Part shown: positions 62,074 through 64,000 of the stretch, piece after piece
How the letters are laid out: each line of letters starts with the position of its first letter
Numbering within the stretch: position 1 is the first letter of the stretch
Source of the DNA: Pseudomonas tehranensis
Lineage (GTDB): Bacteria > Pseudomonadota > Gammaproteobacteria > Pseudomonadales > Pseudomonadaceae
NCBI RefSeq assembly: GCF_014268615.1
Contig: NZ_JABWQV010000001.1
Span: 124,001 to 188,000 of the forward strand
Direction: 5' to 3'
Length of the DNA: 64,000 nucleotides
The notes under the pieces: generated by a model
What the model was told of the DNA's origin: nothing
What the model saw: only the letters and a program-made list of their open reading frames with translations
The model's database searches: none
Program-made: the position numbers and the translations under genes

Positions 62074-63544
62074 AGTGGAGCGCTTCAAACTCACCCTGCG
62101 TGAGCATGCCCAACACAAGGGCTACGCCGTGGCGCTGTGGGGAGATAACTTGCGGCTGGACTACGCCACGCTTTACTCCGAAGTGGTGTACCGCCAGCAA
62201 CGCCTGCGCGATGAACACATCAAGGTGGTTGCCCTGGCCCTGGATAACGGAGTCGAAGCCATGCTGTGGGACCTGGCCGCTTTGTTCGAAGGCCTGGCCT
62301 GCGTCATCCTGCCAGGCTTTTTCACTCCGGCTCAACGCCTGCACTGTCTGGAGCAGAGCCAGGCGCAGCGGGTGATTGCCGAGCCCGGGTTGGCAGCCGA
62401 ACTCCAGGCTGCGGGTTACCGCCACAGCGGCGAGTTCTGGCAGAAAGATTTTGCCGGACCGAGCCGCTTGCCGGCGGGCACCGCCAAACTGACCTTTACC
62501 TCAGGCACCACTGGCACGCCAAAAGGTGTCTGCCTGAGCGCCGACAGTCTGTTGCGGGTCGCCCGTGAACTGGAGCAGGCCAGCCGGCCGGTCAACGCGA
62601 GGCATCACCTGGCGCTGCTGCCCCTGGCGGTCCTTCTGGAAAACCTCGGTTGCTATGCGGCGCTGTATGCCGGGGCGATGCTCAGCCTGCCTGGCCAGAA
62701 GACCCTGGGCATCCAGGGCGCCAGTGGCGCCGACCCGACGCGCCTGTTGGCGTGCCTGACCGAGCGCCGGGCGCAGAGTCTGATTCTGGTTCCACAATTG
62801 TTGCTGATGTTGGTCACGGCCGCCGAGCAGAAAGCGTTCTACCCGCACGCGTTGCGATTTGCCGCCGTGGGCGGAGCGCGGGTATCCGACGATCTTTTGC
62901 AACGGGCCCAGCGTGCCGGCCTGCCGGTATTTGAAGGCTACGGGCTGTCGGAATGCGCTTCGGTGGTGTGCCTCAACCGGCCAGCGAACCACCGCGCCGG
63001 CAGTGTCGGTCAGCCGTTGCCTCATGTGCAGGTTCGCCTGGCCGATGACGGCGAAGTCATGATCAAGGGATCGACCTTGCTCGGATACCTGGGGGAGCCT
63101 CTGCCTACCGACGAATGGTGGCCCAGCGGCGACTTGGGGGAGTTCGACGCAGAGGGGTTCCTGTACCTGCGTGGCCGTAAGAAGCATCAATTCGTGACCA
63201 GCTTCGGTCGCAACGTCAATCCCGAATGGGTCGAAGCCGAACTTACCCAGGGCGGCACCATCGCCCAGGCCTTCGTCTATGGCGAAGCCTTGCCGCATAA
63301 CCAGGCATTGCTGTGGCCCGCCCGCGCTGACTGCTCTGATCAAGCGTTGGAGCTGGCTGTGAGCAAGGCCAACGCGGCGCTGCCCGAATACGCTCGGGTC
63401 CACCACTGGACGCGACTGGCGCAACCCTTTACCGCAACCAACGGCATGCTCACCGCCAACGGCCGACCGCGCCGCGAAGCGATTGTCGAGCATTACCGTG
63501 GGTTGTTCAGTGAATCCGTTCTGTCCGAGGAATATCCGTCATGA
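62063..63544 (+). CDS. AMP-forming acyl ligase (ANL superfamily)
   Basis: A 493-residue adenylate-forming enzyme. The P-loop TFTSGTTGTPKG is at about 144-155; FEGYGLSECASVVCLNR and WWPSGDLGEFDAEGFLYLRG are motifs A5 and A7, and GRKKHQFVTSFGRNVNPEWV is the hinge region. The C-terminal catalytic lysine expected in motif A10 is not seen: the stretch reads TANGRPRREAI, with arginine in the usual lysine place. It would activate a carboxylic acid as acyl-AMP and perhaps load a thiol. It overlaps both neighbours (11 and 4 bases), implying one functional unit. Confidence 0.85.
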   Translation: MLPEVERFKLTLREHAQHKGYAVALWGDNLRLDYATLYSEVVYRQQRLRDEHIKVVALALDNGVEAMLWDLAALFEGLACVILPGFFTPAQRLHCLEQSQAQRVIAEPGLAAELQAAGYRHSGEFWQKDFAGPSRLPAGTAKLTFTSGTTGTPKGVCLSADSLLRVARELEQASRPVNARHHLALLPLAVLLENLGCYAALYAGAMLSLPGQKTLGIQGASGADPTRLLACLTERRAQSLILVPQLLLMLVTAAEQKAFYPHALRFAAVGGARVSDDLLQRAQRAGLPVFEGYGLSECASVVCLNRPANHRAGSVGQPLPHVQVRLADDGEVMIKGSTLLGYLGEPLPTDEWWPSGDLGEFDAEGFLYLRGRKKHQFVTSFGRNVNPEWVEAELTQGGTIAQAFVYGEALPHNQALLWPARADCSDQALELAVSKANAALPEYARVHHWTRLAQPFTATNGMLTANGRPRREAIVEHYRGLFSESVLSEEYPS

Positions 63545-64000
63545 GTTTTTTCGACACGCTGCAAGAAGCCACCCATCAGGAACGCCAGACGCTGTTCAAC
63601 CTGCCGATCATCCGTGATGCCCTTGATGGCCAGGTCAGCTTGGCCAGTTACCGGGCGTTTCTGATCCAGGCCTACTACCACGTGCGCCACACCGTACCGT
63701 TGATGATGGCGTGCGGTGCACGTCTGCCTGCGCACCTGGAATGGCTGCGCAAGGCCGTGTGCGAGTACATCGACGAGGAATACGGTCACGAGCAATGGGT
63801 GCTGGATGACATCGCCGCGTGTGGAGGCGACAAGGATGCGGTGCGTGACGGTCAGCCGTCGCTGGCTATCGAGTTGATGGTCAGTTACCTGTATGACTTG
63901 ATCGCCCGGGGCAACCCGGTGGGGCTGTTCGGCATGGTCAATGTGCTGGAAGGCACCAGCATCGCTCTGGCGACCCACGCCGCCGACGCCATTCGTGAAC
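63541..64000 (+). CDS. Haem-oxygenase-like (TenA/HDO-type) protein, 3' end outside window
   Basis: The first 153 residues of a helical protein of the TenA/PqqC-like haem-oxygenase fold. Candidate metal ligands of the iron-dependent oxidase subgroup are visible: E79/E80 and H83 in YIDEEYGHEQW, E137 in MVNVLEGTSIA, and H146. The subgroup includes UndA, a fatty-acid decarboxylating oxidase. It is joined to the preceding ligase by an ATGA overlap, so an activated acyl compound is a likely substrate source. The C-terminus and remaining ligands lie past the right edge. Confidence 0.78.
   Translation, partial: MSFFDTLQEATHQERQTLFNLPIIRDALDGQVSLASYRAFLIQAYYHVRHTVPLMMACGARLPAHLEWLRKAVCEYIDEEYGHEQWVLDDIAACGGDKDAVRDGQPSLAIELMVSYLYDLIARGNPVGLFGMVNVLEGTSIALATHAADAIRE

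Overview
The window reads as chromosomal DNA of a Pseudomonas, most likely of the P. fluorescens group. The signs are high GC, dense short-gap operons, many LysR regulators, a BdlA-type chemoreceptor, an ArsJ-type arsenic locus, and two copies of the paired GTGGGAGC.../...GCTCCCAC palindromes typical of fluorescens-group REP elements. I see no rRNA or tRNA gene, insertion sequence, prophage or CRISPR array. The window is a string of catabolic, signalling and resistance modules.

Layout. 0-4.3 kb: a CoA-transferase and HMG-CoA lyase pair (the lyase cut by the left edge), a divergent LysR regulator and an orphan TRAP-type binding protein. 4.4-8.5 kb: a DmlR-like LysR regulator, an extra leuCD-type hydro-lyase pair and a YghU-type glutathione transferase. 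8.6-11.5 kb: a membrane diguanylate cyclase between two periplasmic solute-binding proteins, all on one strand. 11.9-18.8 kb: a four-carbon acid-sugar locus with a GntP permease and denD on one strand and gntR-ltnD-otnK-otnC-otnI on the other; D-erythronate and L-threonate should both end as dihydroxyacetone phosphate. 18.9-20.8 kb: a response regulator fused to a CheC-like domain, followed by a PAS-GGDEF cyclase.

21.3-34.4 kb is the largest block. It has coniferyl aldehyde dehydrogenase, an esterase and a TetR regulator; a tandem REP duplication; a XylR_N/V4R sigma-54 activator on the opposite strand; and, behind a well-formed -24/-12 promoter, coniferyl alcohol dehydrogenase and a four-gene envelope set (DUF1302, DUF1329, YCF48-like, MMPL/RND permease). 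Together they suggest oxidation of coniferyl alcohol, or a related phenylpropanoid freed from esters, to ferulate, tied to envelope trafficking of a hydrophobic compound. The ferulate-to-vanillate genes are not here.

34.7-38.9 kb: a DUF2231 protein coupled to a sorbosone dehydrogenase-like lipoprotein, then a BdlA-like two-PAS chemoreceptor and an EAL phosphodiesterase. 38.9-45 kb: an MFS carrier, a LysR regulator and a D-tartrate module (TarD dehydratase, dicarboxylate symporter, LysR with a TTG start) of visibly lower GC. 45.1-52.8 kb: a VOC protein, two DMT exporter/LysR pairs, an amidase and NhaA. 52.8-61.3 kb: an arsenic island of two divergent operons. One carries acr3, an atypical arsR, an arsO-like monooxygenase and an MFS gene; the other carries arsC, arsR, arsC, arsH, gapdh and arsJ. 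61.4-64 kb: the start of a tightly coupled operon of a thermostable-hemolysin-family protein, an AMP-forming ligase and a haem-oxygenase-like enzyme cut by the right edge.

Functions were assigned by reading translated sequence and recalling families; no database search was run.
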